Positions 28,489 through 36,919 of a stretch of DNA of 64,000 nucleotides are shown here, piece by piece. Origin of the DNA: Kaistella faecalis (GTDB taxonomy: Bacteria > Bacteroidota > Bacteroidia > Flavobacteriales > Weeksellaceae); contig NZ_CP078067.1 in NCBI RefSeq assembly GCF_019195395.1, positions 124,001-188,000 of the forward strand. The letters are read 5' to 3'. Numbering within the stretch: position 1 is the stretch's first letter; every line of letters starts with the position of its first letter. The notes beneath the pieces are model-generated. The model had not been told where the DNA came from. It did not search any database and worked only from the letters and a program-made list of their open reading frames with translations. Both the position numbers and the translations under genes were made by a program.

Positions 28489-29535
28489 TTAAACGATTAT
28501 TCCTGACGAATGGTCAGCCGAACTCCCGGTAGCAGAACAAAGTACATTAATTTCGTTATTCATTTTCAAAATACCCATGAATGCAAAAATCAGTGCTTCC
28601 TTAAAATCGATAAGTTCCCGACTAGCAATGATAATATCGGTTGCTGACTTGGCTTTAATGCGTTCAATTAGATAGGAATTATACGTTCCCCCGCCTGTAA
28701 ATAAAACGTTCTTGAACTGGTAATGATTAAAAATCTGCGCAATTTGGTCTGCCGCATGTTCGGTGAAAGTTGCAAGAATATTCTGCGGCGTTTCATTTTC
28801 GAGCAGCGGAATAATACTCTGATTTACCCATTCGATTCCCAGCGATTTTGGAGGATTTTCTGCGTAGAAACCAAGGGAATTTAATGATGTTAAGATCTTT
28901 TCATTTACCTTACCGTTTCTGGCAGAATTTCCATTTTCATCATACTTTTTTCCGAGAGTTGATGCGTATCGGTTAAGAACAATATTCACGGGACAAATAT
29001 CAAAAGCGATTCTTTTTCCCTTATTTCGCGTAGAAATATTCGAGAATCCTCCAATATTCAGGCATGCGTCAAATTCCGAAAAAAGAAGTTCATCTCCAAT
29101 CGGAACCAACGGTGCACCGTTGCCTCCCATGAGTACATCCTGGCTGCGAAAATCGTAGGCTACAGGAATATTATTACTAATTTTAATGGCCCTGCCATCA
29201 CCAATCTGTAACGTGAAATGACGTTGTGGCTGATGAAAAACGGTGTGGCCGTGCGATGCAATCAGATCAATTTTAGCGAGAGAATTTCTGGAAATAAATT
29301 CTTTTACTTTTTCACCGAGATAAAAACCATATTCAGAATTCAGTGCCAATAAATCTTCAGCATTCAAATGAATTGAATTCTTTAGCTTTTCTTCCCATAC
29401 AGAAGAATAGGGAAGTGTCTCAGCCTGAAGAATACTGAATTTCCATTCGGAATTTAATCTTTGGAATTTGGCAAAACAAATATCAAGTCCGTCGAGACTT
29501 GTTCCCGACATCAACCCGATTGCGTGAAAGGTCAT
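28489..29535 (-). CDS. anmK: Anhydro-N-acetylmuramic acid kinase
   Basis: The 348-residue cytosolic kinase phosphorylates and opens 1,6-anhydro-MurNAc during peptidoglycan recycling. Motifs are AIGLMSGTSLDGLDICF (6-22), SHGHTVFHQP (about 93-102), GDGRAIKISNNIPVAYDFRSQDV and the sugar-kinase LFTGGGTYNSYLI near 275-287. It is somewhat shorter than E. coli AnmK (about 370), as is common in Bacteroidota. It is 29 bases downstream of lptC and 29 upstream of the nitrilase fusion, likely one transcript. Confidence 0.92.
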   Translation of the reverse strand: MTFHAIGLMSGTSLDGLDICFAKFQRLNSEWKFSILQAETLPYSSVWEEKLKNSIHLNAEDLLALNSEYGFYLGEKVKEFISRNSLAKIDLIASHGHTVFHQPQRHFTLQIGDGRAIKISNNIPVAYDFRSQDVLMGGNGAPLVPIGDELLFSEFDACLNIGGFSNISTRNKGKRIAFDICPVNIVLNRYASTLGKKYDENGNSARNGKVNEKILTSLNSLGFYAENPPKSLGIEWVNQSIIPLLENETPQNILATFTEHAADQIAQIFNHYQFKNVLFTGGGTYNSYLIERIKAKSATDIIIASRELIDFKEALIFAFMGILKMNNEINVLCSATGSSADHSSGIIV

Positions 29536-29564
29536 AAAAAAAGATTTTTTCGAATTTACGAAAA

Positions 29565-30155
29565 TTATCTTCCTTTTTCGGGGATTTTTTTAGCGTTTAT
29601 GTTGCCGGAATTGTTGTAAAAGGTGTATTCTGAGAAATCATCTTTGGCTTTCATTCCGTTTGCTCCTACAAGTGTGGAGCCATCTTTGTCGGTGACGTAC
29701 ACGGTATCCGAAGTGTAAATGAGTCTTTTATTCTGGTCCCAAAATACCGACTGCATCGCGAACATCTGATTTTCATTCGTCGTGATTCTTACATTTCCTT
29801 TAGCCTCGTAAAATTTCTTTTTTTCATTGAACTTGGCATATTTGGCATTAATCTTTCCCGGTTCTTTAGGTTTTTTCTTGTCGTAGAAAAGAATATTGAT
29901 ACCTTTTCTTGCAACGATATACGGTGAGTCGATGAATTCGTATTTCTCGATAAGCGGTGCCGTAGCACGCAGCTTTACCATTCCCGAATCACGCTGAACA
30001 ATATTGGCATTGTTGATGACCTGAGAGGGAAAGTTGGTGTTGTTGTTTTTATTAATGGCTGTTAAATCTTCATCACAGGAAATTAAACCAAAAAATATAG
30101 CACAACCCAAAAAGGCGGCTATATTTTTATAGAATATTTTAGCGATAAGATTCAT
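29565..30155 (-). CDS. lptC: LPS export protein LptC (lipoprotein form)
   Basis: The 196-residue protein has a signal with the lipobox FGLISC (Cys27), then an LptC/OstA-type beta-jellyroll: QRDSGMVKLRATAPLIEKYEF, KYAKFNEKKKFYEAKGNVRI, MFAMQSVFWDQNKRLIYTSDTV. LptC passes LPS from the LptBFG transporter to LptA in the periplasm. Here it would be membrane-tethered by a lipid rather than a transmembrane helix, which is usual in Bacteroidota. It starts 3 bases after the outer membrane protein gene. Confidence 0.85.
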   Translation of the reverse strand: MNLIAKIFYKNIAAFLGCAIFFGLISCDEDLTAINKNNNTNFPSQVINNANIVQRDSGMVKLRATAPLIEKYEFIDSPYIVARKGINILFYDKKKPKEPGKINAKYAKFNEKKKFYEAKGNVRITTNENQMFAMQSVFWDQNKRLIYTSDTVYVTDKDGSTLVGANGMKAKDDFSEYTFYNNSGNINAKKIPEKGR

Positions 30156-30158
30156 TTC

Positions 30159-31436
30159 TTAATCATAAAGACGTTTGTTAAACCATTTATCGGCAAAATT
30201 CAGTCCGATTCTCAGGTTAACAAAGTTCTGGCGGATCATATTATTTTCCAGCGTTCCTCTTTTCCCGATTTCTAAACCAAGATCGATTCCGCTCATTCTG
30301 GCTGCACTTCGGTTTTCGAAAGGCAAGGTAACACCTCCGGTTAAAGCAAACTGATTGATATTGGTTCCGTTGAAAGAAAGGTTTCCTTTTTCGTAATAAG
30401 CGCCGTAGCGGTAAGTAACTCTTGAGAAATAATTCCTGAAGTTATTGAAGTTAGGTAAATACCAACCTCCGGCAGCGATTTTGTAAGAATTCTGATTCGT
30501 GAACGGCTGGCCAAGAAACTGAATGGTTTCCCCTTTTCTATAATCCAGTTGAGTTCCTACAAACCATTTAGCATCACGTCCGTAACCCGCACCGAATGAA
30601 AACTCCATAGGGATAAGGTTTTTATCAGTACTGAAATCCTCGTCTATGATACTTATATTTTCTTTTTGGTTTCCTGTGGTGTAAAAATACGTACTGTTCG
30701 TGTAGTTAGTTTCCATCTCACCGGTGTTTCCGAAAGTGTAGGTTGCGCCTAATGTAAGCTTTCTGTCGGTACCAAATTTTTTCTGATAAGCAGAACCAAG
30801 TGTGAAATTGAAGGTTTTAATCTTGTTTTTGGTTTCATATCCATTAATCAACTCGGCGTTGGAATAAGTAAGTTCATTAATATCATATAAATTTCCGAAG
30901 TAGAAGTTGGTTCTGAAACCTAGACCGAACTCAGGAGAAATCTGATAAGACAACGCTGCCTGAACAGTACTTAGTGTTCCTTCACCCCGAAAAACATTAG
31001 CTGTTTTTACTTCGGAATCTTCCACATCCTGCTGTATTAATACAGAATATTTTTTGGAGCTGTAGGGTTGGTAACCCATTCCAAATTTAACTTTCTGTGA
31101 AATCGGAAATGCTATAGCAATATTGGAAAGGTAAGATGAATGTTTGGTAACATTCGAATTGTCGTAATCTGATTTGAAGAAATTATTTTCGTTGGTTCCC
31201 TCAACTTTTATCGTAGTAAGCTCTAAATTTTTATTTGCAGCGGGGTTGCCGAAATTAAAATTATTGTTGAAATCCCAGATATAAGCTGTAGAGATTCCGC
31301 CCATCGCATTTACATCAGTTGTGTTATCATACTTCACATCCCCGATTCCGAAGGCAGCGTAAGGAGAATTACCAATCGTTTGAGCATTCAGGAAAAATCC
31401 CGCTGCTGCGAGTGGTAATACAAAAAATCTTTTCAT
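30159..31436 (-). CDS. Outer membrane beta-barrel protein (FadL/PorV-like fold) upstream of lptC
   Basis: The 425-residue protein has a signal peptide ending in FFLNAQ. It opens with SPYAAFGIGDVKYDNTTDVNAMGGISTAY, a segment like the N-terminal plug of FadL and PorV-type barrels (AMGGA motif), and then amphipathic strands to the end. It may be a transporter for hydrophobic ligands or an envelope-assembly protein. Tight coupling with lptC (3-base gap) is conserved in flavobacteria as far as I recall and suggests an envelope role. Confidence 0.7.
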   Translation of the reverse strand: MKRFFVLPLAAAGFFLNAQTIGNSPYAAFGIGDVKYDNTTDVNAMGGISTAYIWDFNNNFNFGNPAANKNLELTTIKVEGTNENNFFKSDYDNSNVTKHSSYLSNIAIAFPISQKVKFGMGYQPYSSKKYSVLIQQDVEDSEVKTANVFRGEGTLSTVQAALSYQISPEFGLGFRTNFYFGNLYDINELTYSNAELINGYETKNKIKTFNFTLGSAYQKKFGTDRKLTLGATYTFGNTGEMETNYTNSTYFYTTGNQKENISIIDEDFSTDKNLIPMEFSFGAGYGRDAKWFVGTQLDYRKGETIQFLGQPFTNQNSYKIAAGGWYLPNFNNFRNYFSRVTYRYGAYYEKGNLSFNGTNINQFALTGGVTLPFENRSAARMSGIDLGLEIGKRGTLENNMIRQNFVNLRIGLNFADKWFNKRLYD

Positions 31437-31637
31437 TCTCTATTTTTAAAAATAATGCGCAAATATCTTAAATAATACTGAATTGAGGAAATTTACTTTG
31501 GTTAAAGTTTGTTAAGGGGCTTTGCTGTTATTACAAATGAAAATTGAGTCTGGAGAATTCGTCGGAATCTTTGAATAATGATCATTTAGTAGATGTTATA
31601 GAAATCATTTAGAAAACCTACGTGAGGCATTTTTTTT

Positions 31638-31645
31638 TATCTTTG
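31638..31645 (+). promoter_or_regulatory. -7 box (TATCTTTG) of holB, 4 bases before the ATG
   Basis: Full match to TAnnTTTG. Because the ATG begins at 31650, transcription would start at or next to the start codon. No TTG at -33 spacing was found, so this stays tentative. Confidence 0.4.
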
Positions 31646-31649
31646 AAAA

Positions 31650-32768
31650 ATGAATTGGGAACAGATTGTAGGTCAGGAAAATCTTAAAAAACTCCTCAGA
31701 GAGAGCATTTCAGATAACAGGGTAGGACACGCACAACTTTTCATCGGGAAGGAGGGTTACGGTACACTTCCGCTTGCACTGGCTTTTGCAAAAGAAATTT
31801 TCGCGAAAGAAAATCTGCATTCTTCATCAAAAGTAGAACATCTGAATCACCTTGATCTGCATTTCAGTTTTCCTGTGTTTAAAGAAAAAAGCAGCGGACT
31901 CTCCGATAATTTTCTTGAAAATTTCAGGGAAATGATTCTTGCTAATCCGTACGCTAATAATGAGGACTGGACTAAAATTCTGGAGTCCGAGAACAAGCAG
32001 CTTACTATTTATGCCGACGAAGTTGATGAACTGAATAAAAAGTTTTCTTTAAAAAGTTTCGAAGGCGGCAGCAAAATTCTGATTGTTTGGCAGGCAGACA
32101 AAATGAATATTGCTGCTGCCAACAAATTCCTGAAGTTTCTGGAGGAACCGCCGAAAGATACCTTAATCATCCTTACCGCTGAAAATATCGATTTTATTTT
32201 ACCAACTATTCTTTCACGGACTCAGTTGGTAGAAATTCCCAGAATTCAGGACGAAGACATCGAGACTTTTCTTAAAAACAATCATCAGATTGGAGATGAA
32301 AAACTTAGAGAAACCGTTTTTCAGGCTCAGGGTGACTGGAACAGCGCGCAGAAACTTTTGGTTTCCGAAAATGCAGATACAGAATTTGAAGATCTTTTTG
32401 TAATGTGGGTTCGCGAGGCATTTCAGGTAAAGAAAAAACCGGAATTTCTGAAGAATATCGTTTTTTGGGGGCGTAACATCGCGGCATGGAACCGTGAAAA
32501 ACAGAAGAATTTTTTAGATTACTGCGCTGAAATGTTCCGTCTTGCCTTACTTCAGAATTATGGCAACGAAACTTTAGTTTACAAGAGGATTGATTCCGGA
32601 GGTTTTAAATGGGATAGTTTTTCCCGGTTTATTCACGGGGCTAATATTGAAGCAATTCTCACCGAAATTTCTGATGCGGATTATCATCTTGAACGTAATG
32701 CAAATCCGAGGATAGTTTGGACTGATCTGGGAATTAAGCTTTCACGTTACATTCATAAGGCACCTTAA
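31650..32768 (+). CDS. holB: DNA polymerase III subunit delta prime
   Basis: The 372-residue clamp-loader subunit has WEQIVGQENLKKLLRESI (3-20, the loader N-terminus), the sensor region MNIAAANKFLKFLEEPPKDTLIILTAENIDFILPTILSRTQLVEIP (the SRC-like motif is SRT here) and a C-terminal collar domain. The P-loop is degenerate: GKEGYGTLPLA without the Lys-Thr pair, as expected for a delta prime that does not hydrolyse ATP. It works in the replisome to load the beta clamp. Confidence 0.88.
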   Translation: MNWEQIVGQENLKKLLRESISDNRVGHAQLFIGKEGYGTLPLALAFAKEIFAKENLHSSSKVEHLNHLDLHFSFPVFKEKSSGLSDNFLENFREMILANPYANNEDWTKILESENKQLTIYADEVDELNKKFSLKSFEGGSKILIVWQADKMNIAAANKFLKFLEEPPKDTLIILTAENIDFILPTILSRTQLVEIPRIQDEDIETFLKNNHQIGDEKLRETVFQAQGDWNSAQKLLVSENADTEFEDLFVMWVREAFQVKKKPEFLKNIVFWGRNIAAWNREKQKNFLDYCAEMFRLALLQNYGNETLVYKRIDSGGFKWDSFSRFIHGANIEAILTEISDADYHLERNANPRIVWTDLGIKLSRYIHKAP

Positions 32769-32807
32769 GTCCTATCTTTATTAACCACCAATCAGTCGGG
32801 AAACTAA

Positions 32808-32833
32808 AAAAGCAGAGTTATTTCCTCTGCTTT
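32808..32833 (+). terminator. Terminator of holB
   Basis: Stem GCAGAG/CTCTGC flanked by AAA and TTT, 7-base loop, about 40 bases past the holB stop. Confidence 0.65.
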
Positions 32834-32846
32834 GTAAAATAAAAAA

Positions 32847-32870
32847 AGTTGAGGAATAAATTCCTCAACT
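32847..32870 (-). terminator. Terminator of the curli-like operon
   Basis: A perfect 11-bp stem (AGTTGAGGAAT with ATTCCTCAACT, 2-base loop) followed by T7 on the minus strand, 13 bases past the stop of the last operon gene. Confidence 0.8.
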
Positions 32871-32882
32871 CCCTTGAAAACA

Positions 32883-34376
32883 TCACTCCCAATCTGGCAT
32901 TTCTGCGTCGGGGAATAAGGTAGTTCTTGAATTATCCTCCAGGATAATTTTTAATATATTTTTTACTGATATGCCGTCATTAGAGGTATTGGTAAAAATC
33001 ACATCAGCATTATTAGGCGAAAATCGGGGATCCAAATCGTTGCTTCCATCGGGCTTGTCAGTTGCCGCAGAAATATCGGTGTGTGTATCCGTTAGCATAT
33101 TATAAATGAAGATATGTGTATTGAGCTGCCTGTAATTATCTTCCTGATGACCGGAAATATCATGGGTATAGAGTAAAAGGTTACCGTCTACAGAAAAATT
33201 AAGTCCTCCCGCCGCACCTGCTACATTTTCCAGCACAGTTTTCACTGTATTTCCCAACATGTCGATGACATAAATTTTAACACTATAACCGTTAGGATCA
33301 TTCGTTTTCAATGCAATTTTGCTCCCGTCGTAACTCCAGTCGCATTCTGAAATAAAACTACCGTCCGGCGTTGAGTAAACAAGTTCTAATCCACTGCCGT
33401 CCTTATTAATCCGGTAAAGTTTAGAGAAGCTTGCATAGAGAAATTCTTTTCCATTTGTACTCCATGAGAAATCAATTTCTGCATTATTAAACCCTGCGAT
33501 CGGAATTGCTGTGACCTGGAATGGCTGCGAACCATCCGGCTTTGCGGTAAAAATGTGTGCATTTCCGCCGACTGTCCTTAGAAAAGCTATTAAGCCCGCA
33601 TTTTGATTGAGTCGGGGCCGCCAACTGTTTGTTGAAAGAGGTGTAAACTGAAAATTCGTATTGGCCTCATCACTCGAAACAACATAGTAATTGCCATTGG
33701 TGTTCTTTACATAATGGAACCTGTTGTTGGGAACGGAATTAGTTTTAAACCTGAAAACTTCACTGTTTACCGCTGGATTCACTCCGTCGTTTACGCTAAC
33801 CTGCCAGTAATAAGTTACGCCAAATTTCAAATTTTCAAGAAAATAATGCTTTTCTGTCAAGTCATTAATTTCAACAACCTGACTATCGAAATCATTTTTA
33901 ACGGTGAGTTTATATTTTAAAATATCCAAAGAGTCAGCATCTGTTGCATTCCATGATAAATCTACTGAAAGTGGCTGATTAATAGCATTGTCTACCGGAC
34001 TTAATAGTATAGGAACCGATGGCGAAGAATTCAGTGAATCATCATCACTAAGTTCAAAAACAACCGAAACTACTTGAGCATTATTCTTGAGACTAACGCC
34101 CTGAAAACTTGTAAGGTAGCCCATGAGCTCTGCCCGGACTGAATAATCGCCAATTGGGATGTTTTCTATGATAAAACTTCCGTCATCTTTGGTGAAAACA
34201 GTTTCTGTAGATGGGGTAGTGTGGACTTTTACATTTTTGAGAGGTTGATTGGTACCTTTTTTAATAACAACGCCCTTTAAAGTTCCGGTCTGAACTTTAT
34301 CTACCAACTCCTCACTACACGAAATAATAGAGAATATCAGCGCAAAAAACGTAAGGATATATAATAGTTTCTTCAT
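32883..34376 (-). CDS. Curli-operon lipoprotein with regulatory-like, Fn3-like and PD40 propeller domains
   Basis: The 497-residue lipoprotein (lipobox FSIISC, Cys20) has three parts. A carboxypeptidase-regulatory-like domain spans about 32-110 (GTLKGVVIKKGTNQPLKNVKV, TKDDGSFIIENIPIGDYSV). A fibronectin-type-III-like domain spans about 120-213 (PSVPILLSPVDNA, YYWQVSVNDG). A TolB/PD40-type propeller spans about 220-497 with repeated blade motifs (IDFSWSTNGKEFLYAS, CDWSYDGSKIAL, NFSVDGNLLLYT, PRFSPNNADVIFT). It starts 4 bases after csgG, so it belongs to the operon. It may anchor or shape fibres at the surface; that is inference. Confidence 0.8.
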   Translation of the reverse strand: MKKLLYILTFFALIFSIISCSEELVDKVQTGTLKGVVIKKGTNQPLKNVKVHTTPSTETVFTKDDGSFIIENIPIGDYSVRAELMGYLTSFQGVSLKNNAQVVSVVFELSDDDSLNSSPSVPILLSPVDNAINQPLSVDLSWNATDADSLDILKYKLTVKNDFDSQVVEINDLTEKHYFLENLKFGVTYYWQVSVNDGVNPAVNSEVFRFKTNSVPNNRFHYVKNTNGNYYVVSSDEANTNFQFTPLSTNSWRPRLNQNAGLIAFLRTVGGNAHIFTAKPDGSQPFQVTAIPIAGFNNAEIDFSWSTNGKEFLYASFSKLYRINKDGSGLELVYSTPDGSFISECDWSYDGSKIALKTNDPNGYSVKIYVIDMLGNTVKTVLENVAGAAGGLNFSVDGNLLLYTHDISGHQEDNYRQLNTHIFIYNMLTDTHTDISAATDKPDGSNDLDPRFSPNNADVIFTNTSNDGISVKNILKIILEDNSRTTLFPDAEMPDWE

Positions 34377-34380
34377 GATT

Positions 34381-35754
34381 TTAGTTTTTAATTTTTTTTG
34401 AACTGAAATAATAGTTTAAGCCTAGCCCAATTCTCACACCCTGATCTTTTTGTGATCCGTTGATGTAGTCATCCCAGTCATCATCAAATCCGAAATCATA
34501 TTGACTTACGACCCGAACCGCAAGATTCTTAGTAGCTAAATATTCCAATCCACCTCCAAACTGTGCTTTGTATCTAGTTTTGTCCGGCGAGAAAAAGGAG
34601 CCACCTCCAGCATAAACAAACGGACTGAACTTATATTTTGAAAGGAAAAGATATTCTAAATTGATCTCCGACATCATTACTGATTTTTTGAAGATATCCT
34701 TGTTCTCCATCGTAACTGCATTAAAATTTACTTCAGCATTTAAATTATCAGTAAGGAAATACTTAATTCCTGCCTTGCCACCCAGCGTCATCTTTGCATC
34801 AACGTAGTCGCCCTTAATTTTAAAACCTTCTGCGTACGCGAACAAAGAAAACTTGCCCCGGTCACTGTTTGGAAATTTGTTGCCGATGAGCCGCTGGTCA
34901 TTCAATTTCTCTTCTGATTTATAATTGGCAATAATTTCTTTAAAATCCCCCGGGCTTTTCTGTTTATTTGCCCATAGATTGTCACGAACTCCTTCAACAA
35001 TTAAAGAAAGAACTGCTTTTTCAATAGCTTCAGTGACCGCTAAATGTACCGGCTCATTTTGCGTAATTCCTACATCAGATTCAAGAAGTCGTTCGGCATC
35101 AATAAACCTAAAAAAATTGCCGTTTATGCTGGTAGAGAGAATTGTTTTGGATGTGTATACCGTTTTAAGAATCTCTCCTGTAGAAGTCGAAACAGCCCGA
35201 AGATAAACGGTAATCCTGTCCTGCCGGTATTGCGCTCCAGCACCCAGGCCAAAATAGCGGGCTCCAATTCCGCCTGTCATTACATTGGTGTCATAAGAAA
35301 TTACTCCGCCTTCCAGAATTACACCCGCAAAAAGCAGTGGCGGTAACATTGAGGATTCGGTAGCATCGTTTCCCGCATATTCTTTTCTTGTACTTCTAAT
35401 GATCTGCCTTTCATTCAATAAGTTTCCAATATTTTCACGCTCAATTGGGGTGAACCAACGACTGTCTTCCAGAGCTTTCAATAGTATGGTTGTTGTTCCT
35501 TGTGGAATTGCTGTACTCCAACTCGCGCCGTTCTCCGCTGCCTTATATTGGCCGGTTTGGTCGCGAAATTTATAAACTCCCACAACAATTTTCTCTTTTG
35601 GTGCCGGCAGATTTTTAATTTCCGGTGTATAAGGAGTAATTTCTCCTAAGGTGGATTTTTCGCTGTTTGTAGGTAAATTAAATAGTGTGCAGTGCTGAAA
35701 TAGGAGTAAAAGTGGAGTTAGAAATGCTAGTTTTAAAAGGTTGTGTGTTTTCAT
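34381..35754 (-). CDS. csgG: CsgG-like curli secretion channel with an extra C-terminal beta-barrel
   Basis: The 457-residue lipoprotein (lipobox LLFQHC, Cys22) matches E. coli CsgG over residues about 30-285: KIVVGVYKFRDQTGQ, STAIPQGTTTILLKALEDSRWFTPIER, NLLNERQIIR, GGIGARYFGLGA, TGEILKTVYTSKTI, FRFIDAERLLE. CsgG forms a nonameric outer membrane pore for curlin subunits. E. coli CsgG ends near residue 277. Here about 150 residues follow (300-457), with about eight amphipathic strands resembling an OmpA/OmpW-type barrel ending in LGLNYYF. The eyelet position equivalent to E. coli Phe56 appears to be Trp79. Confidence 0.92.
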   Translation of the reverse strand: MKTHNLLKLAFLTPLLLLFQHCTLFNLPTNSEKSTLGEITPYTPEIKNLPAPKEKIVVGVYKFRDQTGQYKAAENGASWSTAIPQGTTTILLKALEDSRWFTPIERENIGNLLNERQIIRSTRKEYAGNDATESSMLPPLLFAGVILEGGVISYDTNVMTGGIGARYFGLGAGAQYRQDRITVYLRAVSTSTGEILKTVYTSKTILSTSINGNFFRFIDAERLLESDVGITQNEPVHLAVTEAIEKAVLSLIVEGVRDNLWANKQKSPGDFKEIIANYKSEEKLNDQRLIGNKFPNSDRGKFSLFAYAEGFKIKGDYVDAKMTLGGKAGIKYFLTDNLNAEVNFNAVTMENKDIFKKSVMMSEINLEYLFLSKYKFSPFVYAGGGSFFSPDKTRYKAQFGGGLEYLATKNLAVRVVSQYDFGFDDDWDDYINGSQKDQGVRIGLGLNYYFSSKKIKN

Positions 35755-35768
35755 AGGGTTGAATTTTG

Positions 35769-36182
35769 TTAACCGCCACCGGGAATAAGAATTTCTGACT
35801 GTTCTCCCGTATCGGTATTTAAAATATTGATAAGTAATCCTTGACCGGTTTGTATGACTTCCAGGTATATAGAACCAAAAATGTAGGTTCCTGGCTGCAA
35901 ATCACCATCCCCGAACTGATCTCCAAAAAGTTTCCGCGACAATTCACTAAGGATTTGCCGGTTTAAATTTTCGGTAAAACTGTCAAGCGAATTTGTACTT
36001 CTATCTAATGCTCCCCTAAGATTATTATCAAACTGGTTCTGGGCACTTGCAGAACTCATTAACCATTGGTAGTTGAAAGTATCACCGCCAAATGCGGGAT
36101 TAATAGGTTTATACACGAGTTGCTGTGCTATGGCTGAAATAGAAAATACTGTTAAAAATACTATGAGTAGTAGCTTCTTCAT
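35769..36182 (-). CDS. csgF: CsgF-like curli assembly protein
   Basis: The 137-residue secreted protein has a signal peptide ending in SAIAQ, then VYKPINPAFGGDTFNYQWLMSSASAQNQF. This matches the conserved N-terminus of E. coli CsgF (NPNFGG...NSAQAQN), the part that sits inside the CsgG pore. The C-terminal part (YIFGSIYLEVIQTGQGLLINILNTDTGEQSEI) resembles the surface head domain. It links the pore to the nucleator. It starts 10 bases after csgE and ends 14 bases before csgG. Confidence 0.92.
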   Translation of the reverse strand: MKKLLLIVFLTVFSISAIAQQLVYKPINPAFGGDTFNYQWLMSSASAQNQFDNNLRGALDRSTNSLDSFTENLNRQILSELSRKLFGDQFGDGDLQPGTYIFGSIYLEVIQTGQGLLINILNTDTGEQSEILIPGGG

Positions 36183-36192
36183 GTGGAAATTG

Positions 36193-36915
36193 TTAATATT
36201 TAAATTCCTTATTTTTCAAACTGTTTCTGGAATTATACTCCGCAAGGTTTGCCAGTGCCCGGTCGGCTTCAGCATCTATAGATTCTTCATCAGGGCGGGT
36301 TAAAAAGCTGTGAATCATTTGATCATCCTGACTGACAATGATTCTGCTGTTACGCCCAAATGATGGAAGTTCAGAAATGGTTACAGTTCCTTCGAATTTC
36401 TTAGGAATTTGGTTATACTTTTTAAAAAAGGATTCGTAGAATAATTGCCCGAGTCTGGTTTTGGTTTCATCAATTGTTAAGCCCACCAACTCAATACTGC
36501 TTTCGGGGATGTAACTAACTGCAGAACTGAATTTTTCCGGATTAACTTCCAAACTGTCTTTTGATAGTAATTTATCAGATTCCTCATCCTTAACAAACAA
36601 ATACACTTTCAAGGCATCTTGTTTCGTAAGGTTGATATTAGTTTCTGCAAAGGTTTTAGTTTCATTGGGTTTTAATGAAAATTTGCCGCTTTGTTTATTG
36701 CTCGAACTTCCGTTCTTTCCTTTTTTCACAGAAACTAGAATGTAATTCAAGCTGTAATGAATACTTGATTTGCTAATTGCGGTGGCTGTAATTTTCAGTA
36801 GACCTTCTTTGTTTTCGGTTATAATTTTTCCGGTAATTCCGCTTAAATGTTGAGCAGAGGTATGGTTAGCCAGAAAAAAAACGACTAGAATTGAGATGAG
36901 AGTTTTCATTTTCAA
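36193..36915 (-). CDS. csgE: CsgE-like curli adaptor with N-terminal CsgH-like domain
   Basis: The 240-residue periplasmic protein has a signal peptide (MKMKTLISILVVFFLANHTSAQ) and two domains. Residues about 38-125 resemble the CsgH/CsgC-type amyloid inhibitor (KQSGKFSLKPNETKTFAETNINL, then a Val-x-Leu-x-Val strand). Residues about 139-240 match CsgE (ELVGLTIDETKTRLGQLFYESFFKKY, GTVTISELPS, IIVSQDDQMIHSFL). CsgE caps the CsgG pore and brings in curlins; CsgH keeps curlins from fibrillating early. Fusion places both jobs on one polypeptide. E. coli CsgE is about 129 residues, so this is nearly double. Confidence 0.88.
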   Translation of the reverse strand: MKMKTLISILVVFFLANHTSAQHLSGITGKIITENKEGLLKITATAISKSSIHYSLNYILVSVKKGKNGSSSNKQSGKFSLKPNETKTFAETNINLTKQDALKVYLFVKDEESDKLLSKDSLEVNPEKFSSAVSYIPESSIELVGLTIDETKTRLGQLFYESFFKKYNQIPKKFEGTVTISELPSFGRNSRIIVSQDDQMIHSFLTRPDEESIDAEADRALANLAEYNSRNSLKNKEFKY

Positions 36916-36919
36916 GGGA

